A stretch of 64,000 nt of DNA from CAVZXS01 sp963779325 (GTDB taxonomy: Bacteria; Bacteroidota; Bacteroidia; Chitinophagales; Chitinophagaceae): assembly GCA_963779325.1 (NCBI GenBank), contig CAVZXS010000011.1, positions 496,001 through 560,000 on the forward strand, given 5' to 3'. A program made the position numbers and the translations under genes. Below the pieces are notes generated by a model. That model had not been told where the DNA came from and made no database searches. It worked only from the letters and a program-made list of their open reading frames with translations. Shown here in pieces: positions 8,129 through 16,931 of this stretch (within the stretch, counting starts at the first letter, position 1; each line of letters opens with the position of its first letter).

Positions 8129-9394
8129 ATGTTACAGATAAATTTTATAAGAGAAAATAAAGAGTTCGTTAAGCAACGATTAGCTATAAAAAATTTTAAA
8201 CAACCCGAACTGGTGGATGACTTAATTGCCCTGGATGATAAGCGCAAGCAATATAAATCTGAACAGGAAGGATTGCAATCGAAAATCAATACTGCTTCAA
8301 AAACAATCGGTATACTGATGGCCAAAGGTGAAAAAGAACAGGCTGAAGCGGAGAGAAATAAAGTGAGCGAATGGAAGACGCTGCAAAATGCAGACAAGCT
8401 TAATGAAATGGAAAAAAACATTGAAACCATTTTATACCTGCTGCCCAATTTACCTCACAATACCGTACCCGCGGGTAAAACACCGGAAGATAACTTAGTT
8501 GTAAGAGAAAGTGGTATTAAACCTGCATTGCCTGCCGGCGCGGTACCGCATTGGGAGCTTACAAAAAAATATAACTTAGTTGATTTTGAATTGGGCAATA
8601 AAATAACCGGCGCCGGTTTCCCTGTGTATATAAATAAAGGAGCCAAATTGCAACGGGGCCTTATTCAATATTTTTTAGATTTTAATACAGCCGCGGGTTA
8701 TATAGAATATCAACCGCCGCTGATGGTAAATGAAACATCGGCTTACGGTACGGGGCAATTGCCGGATAAAGAAGGACAGATGTATTATGCCGCGGAAGAT
8801 AATTTTTATTTAATACCTACATCTGAAGTGCCGCTTACGAATATTTACCGCGATGAAATAGTAAAAGAAAATGAATTGCCGCTGAAGATGACAGGTTATA
8901 CGCCCTGCTTCCGCAGAGAGGCCGGCAGTTACGGTAAAGATGTACGCGGACTGAACCGCCTGCACCAGTTTGATAAAGTAGAAATTGTACAAATAGTACA
9001 CCCTGCTAAAAGTTATGATGCGCATACCGAAATGGTAAGTCATATAGAAAAATTGGTGCAGTCATTAGAACTGCCCTATCGCATTTTAAATCTTTGCGGC
9101 GGCGATATGAGTTTTGCATCTGCATTGACCTATGATTTTGAAGTATACAGCGCCGCGCAGGATAAATGGCTGGAAGTAAGTTCGGTGAGCAATTTCGAAA
9201 CTTTTCAAACCAACCGAATGAAAATACGATATAAAGATGCGGAAGGAAAAAACAGCTTACTGCATTCATTAAACGGCAGTTCATTAGCGCTGCCGCGTAT
9301 ATTGGCTTGCCTGTTAGAAAATAATCAAACTGCCGAAGGAATAAAATTACCGGCTGTGTTGGCGAAATATTTTGGTGCTGCTGTAGTTGATTAA
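8129..9394 (+). CDS. serS: Serine--tRNA ligase
   Basis: A 421-residue class II aminoacyl-tRNA synthetase that charges tRNA-Ser with serine. The N-terminal coiled-coil arm (about residues 1-110) begins MLQINFIRENKEFVKQRL. Motif 2 is FRREAGSYGKDVRGLNRLHQF and motif 3 is NGSSLALPRILACLLE. Length and domain order are standard. A matching promoter lies directly upstream. A palindromic repeat and a strong hairpin terminator follow, so the gene appears monocistronic. Confidence 0.97.
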   Translation: MLQINFIRENKEFVKQRLAIKNFKQPELVDDLIALDDKRKQYKSEQEGLQSKINTASKTIGILMAKGEKEQAEAERNKVSEWKTLQNADKLNEMEKNIETILYLLPNLPHNTVPAGKTPEDNLVVRESGIKPALPAGAVPHWELTKKYNLVDFELGNKITGAGFPVYINKGAKLQRGLIQYFLDFNTAAGYIEYQPPLMVNETSAYGTGQLPDKEGQMYYAAEDNFYLIPTSEVPLTNIYRDEIVKENELPLKMTGYTPCFRREAGSYGKDVRGLNRLHQFDKVEIVQIVHPAKSYDAHTEMVSHIEKLVQSLELPYRILNLCGGDMSFASALTYDFEVYSAAQDKWLEVSSVSNFETFQTNRMKIRYKDAEGKNSLLHSLNGSSLALPRILACLLENNQTAEGIKLPAVLAKYFGAAVVD

Positions 9395-9413
9395 GAGCAT
9401 TTGAGCTGTTCAT

Positions 9414-9429
9414 CCCCTCCCGGGAGGGG
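9414..9429. repeat. Perfect 16-bp GC-rich palindrome
   Basis: CCCCTCCCGGGAGGGG is a perfect palindrome 20 bp after the serS stop, followed by GGGTG-rich sequence up to 9472. It is the same repeat class as at 7950 and 60120. Confidence 0.6.
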
Positions 9430-9517
9430 CATCAGGGTGTTTAAATAAAGTAATTTTCGAAAGGGGTGGGTTAGAACTCCTGAACAAATAAGCTTATACA
9501 AAATTGACTTATATAAA

Positions 9518-9548
9518 AATGTCCCGAATAACCCGGGACATTTTTTTT
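9518..9548 (+). terminator. Rho-independent terminator after serS
   Basis: AATGTCCCG (9518-9526) pairs with CGGGACATT (9534-9542) around a 7-base loop and is followed by a T run to 9548. The A run on the other side may allow weaker function for the converging metalloprotease gene. Confidence 0.8.
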
Positions 9549-9572
9549 ATTGTATTGATTAACGCTGTGCTG

Positions 9573-10550
9573 TTATGGTTGAGCAAAACTATTGCGACCG
9601 CCGCCACTTAAGAAAGTAGCCTGCATACGACCTTTTTGTCCTGCACTGAACATGTACATACATGCATCATCTGTATAATCCATATAGTTCATTGTCATTT
9701 CTACAGGCGTGCCTGTGCAAGTACTCAGGTGTCCTGCCGCAGGGCAACCGTAATTGGCTGTGTTATGCAAAGGTGTATCGCCAACCTGGTCGTTACCGCA
9801 ATTAGCATCGCCCCAAATATGACGAAGGTTTAACCAATGGCCCACTTCATGTGTAGCAGTTCTTCCTTTATTGAAAGGCGCAGCAGCAGTTCCTGTTCTT
9901 CCTGTAGCATTATCATCTAATACTACACCATCGGTAGCAGAGCTGCCGCCCGGAAACTGTGCATACCCTAATATTCCACCGCCCATATTACAAACCCAAA
10001 TATTCAGTTTAGTAGTCGGGCTTGTCGGTGCAATACCTTTTGCGGCTTTTTTCATAGCATCATTGGTACCCCAACTTACCGTATTAGTGCTTCTGCGTTT
10101 TACAGCGTCCAGTACAAAACGAATTCCTGTACTGCCCGCTTTTACAGAATTGTAAGTTGATGTAAGATTATAATCGCTGTTGGAAGCGGCAAAATCTTCA
10201 TTCAGTACATCAATCTGCGATTGAATTTGCGCAGCAGAAATATTTTGTGCCGCTGTTCTGTACAATACGTTTACTACAACAGGTATTTCAATAGTACCGT
10301 CGGGCAAAAGACGAGCCGCATCGGGGCTGCTTAAAACACGTTGTGTAAACGCATCAATATCGTTCATGCGTTTTTGAATAGAAGGGTCTTCCTTAATTAA
10401 TTGTTCAAGCATTTCCATCGAAGTACAGTTTCTTTTCGAAACTGTCATAGCAATTTCTTCTTCGGGCAGCGATTCTTCATTGGCGGCTTTCTTGGTACAA
10501 CCTGTCATTAATAACAGACCGGAGGTAATTACAAACAAAAATTTTTTCAT
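9573..10550 (-). CDS. Pappalysin-like M43 zinc metalloprotease, lipoprotein
   Basis: A protein of about 325 residues. The signal peptide ends in a lipobox (LLLMTGC), so it is probably lipid-anchored. The extended zinc motif HEVGHWLNLRH (residues about 234-244) and the Met-turn region (MTMNYMDYTDDACMYMF) define the M43/pappalysin group of metzincins. These are secreted endopeptidases and their substrates vary. The second ATG (10550) was chosen because it starts the lysine-rich signal. It stands alone and converges with serS. Confidence 0.88.
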   Translation of the reverse strand: MKKFLFVITSGLLLMTGCTKKAANEESLPEEEIAMTVSKRNCTSMEMLEQLIKEDPSIQKRMNDIDAFTQRVLSSPDAARLLPDGTIEIPVVVNVLYRTAAQNISAAQIQSQIDVLNEDFAASNSDYNLTSTYNSVKAGSTGIRFVLDAVKRRSTNTVSWGTNDAMKKAAKGIAPTSPTTKLNIWVCNMGGGILGYAQFPGGSSATDGVVLDDNATGRTGTAAAPFNKGRTATHEVGHWLNLRHIWGDANCGNDQVGDTPLHNTANYGCPAAGHLSTCTGTPVEMTMNYMDYTDDACMYMFSAGQKGRMQATFLSGGGRNSFAQP

Positions 10551-10735
10551 GTGCATTGTGTGTGATTGGTTTAAAAAAAAGATATCGTTGTAAAATATTT
10601 AATTTATTGACAACACGAACAAGTGTTTGCTTTTTTTATTGCCGCACAGTTGCAAATGTGGAAAGATCATTTACCCAATAGAATAATTACTTATCATTTT
10701 ATAAGAATAATACTTAATGCGTTTATTTTTATAAA

Positions 10736-11815
10736 ATGGATGCTTACACAGGACTATATTATTTACAGGGCGGCGAAGAAAAAGAGGCCTCTGTTCTTTT
10801 TCAAAAAGATAAACTGAGCATCGGCTTATTGGATGAAGCCCGCAAACCGGTGGTGGTGTATTGGTATTATGATCAGATAACAAAAGAAAATTTTTGGAAA
10901 ACGGGTAAAGCCGTAGTTCGCTATCCGGGTTATCCCGCACAGGTATTGGAAGTAGCTTCAAAAGATTTTGCCAATGAACTGGAACAGAAAGTAAACCCTG
11001 CAAAAATTCCGTTGATAAAAAAAATATTTGCACCGCGATTAATGCCCATGTACAAAGTATTGTTTGGTCTGGGAAGTATTATCGCCTTAGTATATTTCTT
11101 TCTGATTCCTTTTTTAGCGATACGGATGGCTAACAGGGTACCCGTTTCGTATGAAGAGACTTTAGGTAATAATTTATTTGATGCTATGAAAGGAAGTTTT
11201 AAAATAGATGACCGGCGAACGGCGGATATAAATGAATTTTTTAAGGAAATGAAAATTACAACGCCCTATAATATTAAGATTACGGTGGTGGATGAGGATG
11301 TGGCTAATGCCTTCGCCATGCCGGGCGGCAATATAGTAGTGTACAGTAAAATATTGGCGGGCATGAATAACTACGAAGACCTGGCCGCCCTGTTAAGCCA
11401 CGAGTTTACACATGTACAAAACAAACATACGACCAAGTCTTTGTTCCGCCGGTTGGGCGGCACAGTGTTTCTTTCCGTTATACTTGGCGATGCAGGCGCC
11501 ATAGCATCCGTATTGGTAAGCAATGCCGATAATTTAAAAAGCCTCTCCTATGGCCGCAGTTTAGAAAAAGAATCGGATATGAACGGCGTAAAAATTTTAT
11601 CTGACAGAAAAATTGATTGTAACGGCTTTGTGCGTTTATTTCAATTACTGAAAAAAGAAACCGATGGATTGACGGTAAGTGAATGGATCAGCAGCCACCC
11701 CGATTTGGATAAACGAATTGACTATATAAAAAAAGATGAGAACTTTAATAAGAACGGCGTAGTGGTGAATGAAAATTTGAAAACCATTTTTTTAAAATTA
11801 AAAACAAGTGAGTAA
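10736..11815 (+). CDS. M48 family membrane metallopeptidase
   Basis: A 359-residue protein. An N-terminal domain of about 100 residues resembles the beta-rich domain often found before M48 peptidases. A single membrane segment follows (about 108-128), then a peptidase domain with HEFTHVQNKH (zinc ligands H222 and H226, catalytic E223) and a probable third ligand in RSLEKESD near residue 284. Relatives include HtpX and Oma1/YcaL-like quality-control proteases. The catalytic domain probably faces the periplasm, but topology is inferred. The gene is followed by a strong terminator. Confidence 0.85.
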   Translation: MDAYTGLYYLQGGEEKEASVLFQKDKLSIGLLDEARKPVVVYWYYDQITKENFWKTGKAVVRYPGYPAQVLEVASKDFANELEQKVNPAKIPLIKKIFAPRLMPMYKVLFGLGSIIALVYFFLIPFLAIRMANRVPVSYEETLGNNLFDAMKGSFKIDDRRTADINEFFKEMKITTPYNIKITVVDEDVANAFAMPGGNIVVYSKILAGMNNYEDLAALLSHEFTHVQNKHTTKSLFRRLGGTVFLSVILGDAGAIASVLVSNADNLKSLSYGRSLEKESDMNGVKILSDRKIDCNGFVRLFQLLKKETDGLTVSEWISSHPDLDKRIDYIKKDENFNKNGVVVNENLKTIFLKLKTSE

Positions 11816-11855
11816 GCAGTATCTGCTTAACATTTTGTATAGATAACCCTTTGTT

Positions 11856-11891
11856 AAAGCAGGTGAAAATAATTTTTCACCTGCTTTTTAT
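11856..11891 (+). terminator. Strong rho-independent terminator after the M48 gene
   Basis: AAAGCAGGTGAAAA (11856-11869) pairs perfectly with TTTTCACCTGCTTT (11874-11887) around a 4-base loop, followed by T residues. It separates the M48 gene from the next gene, whose ATG lies 38 bp beyond. Confidence 0.85.
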
Positions 11892-11928
11892 TTTTCAAAT
11901 TCGCATTTCACAAACTAAAACTTGTTTT

Positions 11929-12585
11929 ATGAGAAAGACACTTCTGTTACTCGTCGTTTCATTTACATTTATTACTTCAGCATTCAGTCAAATTGCCAAA
12001 GGCAGTTTATTATTGGGCGGAGATTTGTCAGCTTCCTCCAACAAACAGGAATTCGGACCAAACGAAAGTAAAATTAACGGGATCGCCTTCTCTCCGATTA
12101 TCGGCAAGGCGGTAAAAGATAACCTGTTTATAGGGGGGCTATTACGAATCGGCTATTCAAAGAATGAGAATATTTCAAATTCTTCTTCCTCAACAGTAAC
12201 AGGCAATAGCTACGGCGCAGGAGTATTTGTAAGAAAGTATAAAAATTTTAAAAATAACTTTTACGGTTTCTTACAAGGAAATCTTGAGTACGGATTCGAA
12301 AAAACGAAGTCCGAACAAACCAATATCCTCATAGGCGAGAACAAGAATAACAGGATAGGACTAAACCTTTCCCCGGGGTTGTCTTATAAAATATCGGAAA
12401 AATTACATATTGAAGCAGGGTTGAGAGAAATCGCGGCGATAAATTATCAGAAACAAACTAATAAGGCTTTCAACCAGGGTAATACAAGCAAATCAGAATC
12501 AAAAAGTCTTTCATTTAATACAAGTTTAAATAATTTTAATTCATCATTTTTCTTAGGCTTCAGACTCTTGTTAGCGAAAAAATAA
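11929..12585 (+). CDS. Outer-membrane beta-barrel-like protein
   Basis: A 218-residue exported protein. The ATG at 11929 starts a clear signal peptide (MRKTLLLLVVSFTFITSAFSQ); a longer frame upstream runs through the terminator and was rejected. The mature part has alternating hydrophobic strands, repeated glycines and a C-terminal strand ending SSFFLGFRLLLAKK, as in small porin-like barrels of Bacteroidota. No function can be assigned. Confidence 0.65.
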   Translation: MRKTLLLLVVSFTFITSAFSQIAKGSLLLGGDLSASSNKQEFGPNESKINGIAFSPIIGKAVKDNLFIGGLLRIGYSKNENISNSSSSTVTGNSYGAGVFVRKYKNFKNNFYGFLQGNLEYGFEKTKSEQTNILIGENKNNRIGLNLSPGLSYKISEKLHIEAGLREIAAINYQKQTNKAFNQGNTSKSESKSLSFNTSLNNFNSSFFLGFRLLLAKK

Positions 12586-12591
12586 AAACAA

Positions 12592-13635
12592 TTATCGCGT
12601 TATCGCCTTCACTCTTTTATTCATTACAAAAAACCAGGCGGGCGGTACCAAAGAAAGTATCATCATACCGGGGTAACCCGTTGGCATTTGCGGCGCTTCG
12701 TCGTGGTGGCGCAGTACCTGGTACTTACGACCGGCTAAATAATGATGATCGCTGTGGCGACTGAGTTCAAACAACATTAAGCGACCGATTACATGATTGC
12801 TGTTCCAACTGTGCACCGGCATGGTTCGTTCGTAACCGCCTTTATCAGTTTGCTTACGTTGCAATCCGTAATGTTCAATATAATTTACTGTTTCTAATAA
12901 AAGAATCCCGATTAACGCAGCTATAAAAAACCAAAGCGTAACCAAAGGACTGAATACAAAAAATATAATGGCGACTAACGCCGCCTGAATTATATGAAAC
13001 TGCAGCATTTCATTGTAAATGGAAAAAGCGGCATGTCCTTTCTTTTGCGCATCGGTATTGGCTATATGCCAGGCGCTGAGGTAACTGAAAAAAACTGTGC
13101 GGAAATAAAAGGTATATACCCACTCGCCATAGCGGGCACTGCTCGGGTCCTTCGGTGTAGCTACATTTTTATGATGCCCTTTGTTGTGCTCTATAAAAAA
13201 ATGCATATATAAGGAAGTAAGCAAAAGCATCTTCGCCAAAGTTTGTTCAAATTTATTTACCCGGTGCCCTAATTCATGCCCCACGTTAATACCAAAGGTT
13301 CCGCAGAGCATACCCATTACCCATATACGCCCCGCGGTATCTACCCACGATAAATCATCGGCCCGCATGGATTGTAAAAACATATACAGCGCCGCGAATT
13401 GCAAAACAACGATGAGGTATAGCATTATATCATAAACCCTATCTGCTTTTACCAACTCTTCTTCCGCCACCGACATATTTTTCGGATCAGGTTTTATAAA
13501 CAGTTCCATCAAAGGAATAAAACCCCATGCAATCATCAACGGAATCCAGATTTGCCACCCGGTAACGGTAAATGAATTAAAAGCCCCGATGTATATTATT
13601 ACAGGTGTTAAATATTTAATTACCCTGATGTGCAT
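12592..13635 (-). CDS. alkB: Alkane 1-monooxygenase (AlkB family)
   Basis: An integral-membrane di-iron hydroxylase of about 347 residues. All family histidine boxes are present: HELGHR, EHNKGHHKN, and RHSDHHYLAGRKYQ, with NYIEHYGLQR between the second and third. It has about six membrane helices. AlkB oxidises terminal carbons of medium-chain alkanes or related fatty substrates using electrons from rubredoxin. No rubredoxin or rubredoxin reductase gene is visible nearby, so the electron partner must be elsewhere. The ATG at 13635 is preferred over 13671 because it starts directly before the first helix. It converges with the beta-barrel gene with only 6 bp between stops. Confidence 0.9.
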   Translation of the reverse strand: MHIRVIKYLTPVIIYIGAFNSFTVTGWQIWIPLMIAWGFIPLMELFIKPDPKNMSVAEEELVKADRVYDIMLYLIVVLQFAALYMFLQSMRADDLSWVDTAGRIWVMGMLCGTFGINVGHELGHRVNKFEQTLAKMLLLTSLYMHFFIEHNKGHHKNVATPKDPSSARYGEWVYTFYFRTVFFSYLSAWHIANTDAQKKGHAAFSIYNEMLQFHIIQAALVAIIFFVFSPLVTLWFFIAALIGILLLETVNYIEHYGLQRKQTDKGGYERTMPVHSWNSNHVIGRLMLFELSRHSDHHYLAGRKYQVLRHHDEAPQMPTGYPGMMILSLVPPAWFFVMNKRVKAITR

Positions 13636-13721
13636 ATATTTTACTTGTTTTTTAATAAATAAAATTAGCAAATATTTGGTTTAAAGTCCGGTAAAGCTTG
13701 AAGTCAAGTCAAGTCGGCTAA

Positions 13722-14114
13722 TTCTTTTGTTGAGGCGCTAAATAACTTATTAAACCGGTGTTTAATGAAGCCCGAAGCCCTTCTTTTTTTGCTTACTACA
13801 TTGAACATAGTTGTATATTTTTCCCCTTTGTTCTTTTGGCTTGAACCAAAAGAACCAAAAATTCAAGTTCCGGCGAATGCTCCGCCGCCGGAACAGCCAA
13901 CGCACATGCAGACTCTAAAAATTCGCAGATGCTTTTTCTTTTCGAAGAGAACAGCCGTAGACCCCTGCTTCGTGATATTGAACGACCCTGAAGGCGCTGT
14001 GTTCCCGGCCAAACTTTAACTAAACAGAGAGATTATTCAAGCAGACCGGGAACAAGGCGCTGATAAAGTCTTTTATTTTCAAGAAAAAATACAAATAGTA
14101 CCTCAACAAAAGAA
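13722..14114. repeat. Intergenic composite repeat bounded by a 14-bp inverted repeat
   Basis: TTCTTTTGTTGAGG at 13722-13735 is repeated inverted at 14101-14114. Inside are a TTTTGG/CCAAAA hairpin (13834-13851), a TTCCGGCG/CGCCGGAA hairpin (13868-13893) and a GTTCCCGG/CCGGGAAC pair around 14000-14070. An 84-codon frame here (13765-14019) has no protein-like features and reads through the hairpins. The block looks like a mobile repeat or structured RNA and not a gene. Confidence 0.5.
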
Positions 14115-14175
14115 CTATCCCTGAAGTCTTTATAACCCTCCCTGTATAATTCGCACACCCTTCTTATCTTGCGGC

Positions 14176-14817
14176 ATGACCCGCAAAGAACGATATAAAT
14201 ACATTATTGATTATTTCCTGCAACATGCTCCCGAAGCGGAGACTGAATTATTGTACGACAATCCTTATCAATTATTAGTATCGGTCATTCTTTCCGCACA
14301 GTGTACGGATAAAAGAGTAAACCTTACCACACCGGCTATTTTTAAAAAATATTCTGATGTACAATCTTTAAGCAAAGCAACTTTTGATGAATTGTTTCCG
14401 CTGATAAAAAGTATTTCTTATCCCAACAATAAAACCAAACATTTAATTGGTATGGCCGGTAAAGTGCTGGAGAAATTTAACGGGCAGATTCCGATGACGG
14501 TGGATGAATTGATACAATTGCCGGGCGTAGGAAGAAAAACAGCGAACGTTATTACATCTGTAATAGATATGCAACCCAATATGGCCGTTGATACGCATGT
14601 TTTCAGAGTAAGTAAAAGAATTGGATTGGTAACACAAACAGCTTCTACTCCTTTGGCGGTAGAAAAACAACTAATAAAAGAAATTCCTTCCGCATTAATA
14701 CACAAAGCCCATCATTGGTTAATACTGCACGGCCGCTATACCTGTTTGGCCAGAAACCCCAAGTGCAAACAATGCGGTATTCGGGACGCATGTAAATATT
14801 TTGTTACGAAAAAATAA
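14176..14817 (+). CDS. nth: Endonuclease III
   Basis: A 213-residue base-excision repair glycosylase/AP lyase that removes oxidised pyrimidines. The helix-hairpin-helix reads LPGVGRKTANV, with the catalytic lysine in GRKTAN and the catalytic aspartate in AVDTHVFRV. The C-terminal 4Fe-4S cysteines follow the C-x6-C-x2-C-x5-C pattern. Length and motifs are standard. It is a useful comparison for the unusual glycosylase at 26.4-27.1 kb, which lacks this lysine. Confidence 0.96.
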   Translation: MTRKERYKYIIDYFLQHAPEAETELLYDNPYQLLVSVILSAQCTDKRVNLTTPAIFKKYSDVQSLSKATFDELFPLIKSISYPNNKTKHLIGMAGKVLEKFNGQIPMTVDELIQLPGVGRKTANVITSVIDMQPNMAVDTHVFRVSKRIGLVTQTASTPLAVEKQLIKEIPSALIHKAHHWLILHGRYTCLARNPKCKQCGIRDACKYFVTKK

Positions 14818-14975
14818 TTACTCACTGTCTAAACTTCAAACGTAAATAGTAAATACTGCATATTACCGGGTAAAAAATCATTCAAAAAAAGGTAAAATCG
14901 GCTGGTAAAAGTTAAAGTTTAGCATAATATTTGTCTTAGGGTTGACCTGTATATTCTATGAAACAAATTTGACCA

Positions 14976-16904
14976 GTGATAACCAAACGCCGACTTATTT
15001 TTTATTGCCTTCTGTTTTTCACCATTAAACTACAGGCGCAAATACCACCGCAGCAATGGGCATTGCACTACGGTGGCTCTGCCGTTGATATACCTTTCGT
15101 TATAAAATTTACTGCTGATGGCGGTACGGTTGCCGCCGGTTATACCGATTCGCAAGACGGAGATGTAAATAATGTAGCCGCCCGTGAATATTGGGATTTA
15201 TGGGTAGTTAAGTTAGATAAATGCGGTACCATTCAATGGCAACTCACGTTGGGCGGCACGGGTTATGAAAGTGCAAGAGATATAGAACAAACTGCCGACG
15301 GCGGCTTTATTGTACTAGGCGAAACCAATTCAACAGATGGCGGCGTTGTAGCCGGCTATGGCGGTACTAAAGATATATGGTTGATAAAACTGAATGCAGC
15401 AGGTACTGTAGATTGGCAAAAAAGATACGGCGGTTCAGGCCTTGATATTGGTAATCATATTCGTATTGCCGATGACGGCGGATATTTAATCGCAGCTTCT
15501 TCCTCTTCTAATGATGGTGATATAAGCGGTAATCATGGTACGGGTTATACCGACGGTGTATTTATGAAAATATCAGCAATCGGTACGGTAGTTTGGAGTA
15601 AATGTTTCGGCGGCAGTAAAAATGAAGAACTGCTTGATATTGAAATCATCAACGGAACAACATTTATTGCGGGCTATGCCAACTCCAACGACGGCGATAT
15701 TCCTCCAAGCCAAAAAAATTATGATATATGGCTATTGGCATTGGATGCAAACGGAAATAAAATTTTCAGTAAAGTATATGGCGGTTCGCAAAATGATGTA
15801 GCTTATTCAATGACCACCGGTACTGACGGCACATTAACCTTAGCCGGTTATACAACATCTACCGATGGTGATGTAACAGGCGCTAAGGGCAGCCAGGATT
15901 ATTGGGTAATAAATATCAGTACAACAGGAAAATTAAATTGGCAAAAAGTATTGGGCGGCACCGATGCTGAATATGCTCATGCAGTATTGACGGATAAAGA
16001 CGGCGGCTATATGGTAGGCGGCATTTCTTACTCTACTGATGGTGATATAACCAACCCGCTGGGCGAGGGAGATTATTGGGTGGTAAAACTAAGTGCCGCG
16101 GGTAATGTAGTTTGGGAAAAAAATTGGGGCGGCAGCGATAATGATTATTTGCGCAGCCTTATTTATAAATCCGCGGGTAATGAATATTATCTCTGCGGTG
16201 ATTCTGAATCGGGTGATGGTGATTTTAATAATAGTCAGGGTGAAACGGATTTCGCTATTATTAAATTAAAAGAAATTGATACGTTAACACAGGATTCAAC
16301 TGTATGCAGTCTCGCCAATTTTATTCCTTTTACAGATACATTGAAAGATGCCTGCGATTATGACTCGGCTATTGTAACGTACAATCCGGTCGTACTCAAC
16401 AAAGCTTTCGATAATATAAGAAAATCAGATACCATTCTTGTCGGTCAAAGCGTAACACTTTTTTCCAATGGCAACGGAACAGTAGTTTGGAATGCAGATC
16501 CATCACTGAGTTGTACCAATTGCCCCAACCCAATAGCTACACCAACGGAAACAACAAGATATACTGCTATCAATTCTTTAGAAACCAATTGCAGTGTTCC
16601 CGATGATTTTACCGTAGTAGTTTTAAAAGATGCGCTGGTACTCACGCCAAGCGGCTTTACACCCAACAGTGATGGTCTGAATGATTTCTTCGGGCCGATA
16701 GGCAAGGTACCGGAAGGTTATACCATGCAAATCTATAATCGCGACGGCAATATGATTTTCAAAACCAACTCACTCGGTAATAGATGGAACGGTGCATATA
16801 AAGGAAAGCTGCAGCAATCGGGTGTATATATTTATTTAATCAGTTATAAAGATTTACAAAATAAACCGCAGATGCAAAAAGGAACTTTTGTATTGATAAG
16901 ATAA
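14976..16904 (+). CDS. T9SS type B sorting domain protein with seven propeller-like repeats
   Basis: A 642-residue secreted protein. The start is GTG at 14976, followed by a signal peptide (RRLIFYCLLFFTIKLQAQ). Residues about 25-440 contain seven repeats of roughly 55-60 residues with the pattern W-x3-LGG, DGG, G-x-S-x-DGD and a D-x-W-x2-KL strand, consistent with a seven-bladed beta-propeller. The last 90 residues (from LTPSGFTPNSDGLNDFF) are the CHU_C/type B T9SS sorting domain. It is probably displayed on or released from the cell surface. It lies 27 bp before the DUF1800 gene, which suggests an operon. Confidence 0.85.
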   Translation: MITKRRLIFYCLLFFTIKLQAQIPPQQWALHYGGSAVDIPFVIKFTADGGTVAAGYTDSQDGDVNNVAAREYWDLWVVKLDKCGTIQWQLTLGGTGYESARDIEQTADGGFIVLGETNSTDGGVVAGYGGTKDIWLIKLNAAGTVDWQKRYGGSGLDIGNHIRIADDGGYLIAASSSSNDGDISGNHGTGYTDGVFMKISAIGTVVWSKCFGGSKNEELLDIEIINGTTFIAGYANSNDGDIPPSQKNYDIWLLALDANGNKIFSKVYGGSQNDVAYSMTTGTDGTLTLAGYTTSTDGDVTGAKGSQDYWVINISTTGKLNWQKVLGGTDAEYAHAVLTDKDGGYMVGGISYSTDGDITNPLGEGDYWVVKLSAAGNVVWEKNWGGSDNDYLRSLIYKSAGNEYYLCGDSESGDGDFNNSQGETDFAIIKLKEIDTLTQDSTVCSLANFIPFTDTLKDACDYDSAIVTYNPVVLNKAFDNIRKSDTILVGQSVTLFSNGNGTVVWNADPSLSCTNCPNPIATPTETTRYTAINSLETNCSVPDDFTVVVLKDALVLTPSGFTPNSDGLNDFFGPIGKVPEGYTMQIYNRDGNMIFKTNSLGNRWNGAYKGKLQQSGVYIYLISYKDLQNKPQMQKGTFVLIR

Positions 16905-16931
16905 AAAAATTACCTGCTAAAAACTTTAACT

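Noticed and set aside
9871..10155. 94-codon frame antisense to the M43 protease
   Set aside because: It is a shadow of a well-supported gene with intact catalytic motifs on the opposite strand.
11851..11928. Upstream extension of the barrel protein at 11929
   Set aside because: The extension is encoded by a strong terminator hairpin and precedes a clear signal peptide.
13765..14019. 84-codon frame between alkB and nth
   Set aside because: The translation (rich in Pro and Lys, running through three hairpins) has no protein-like pattern; the block is better explained as a repeat element.
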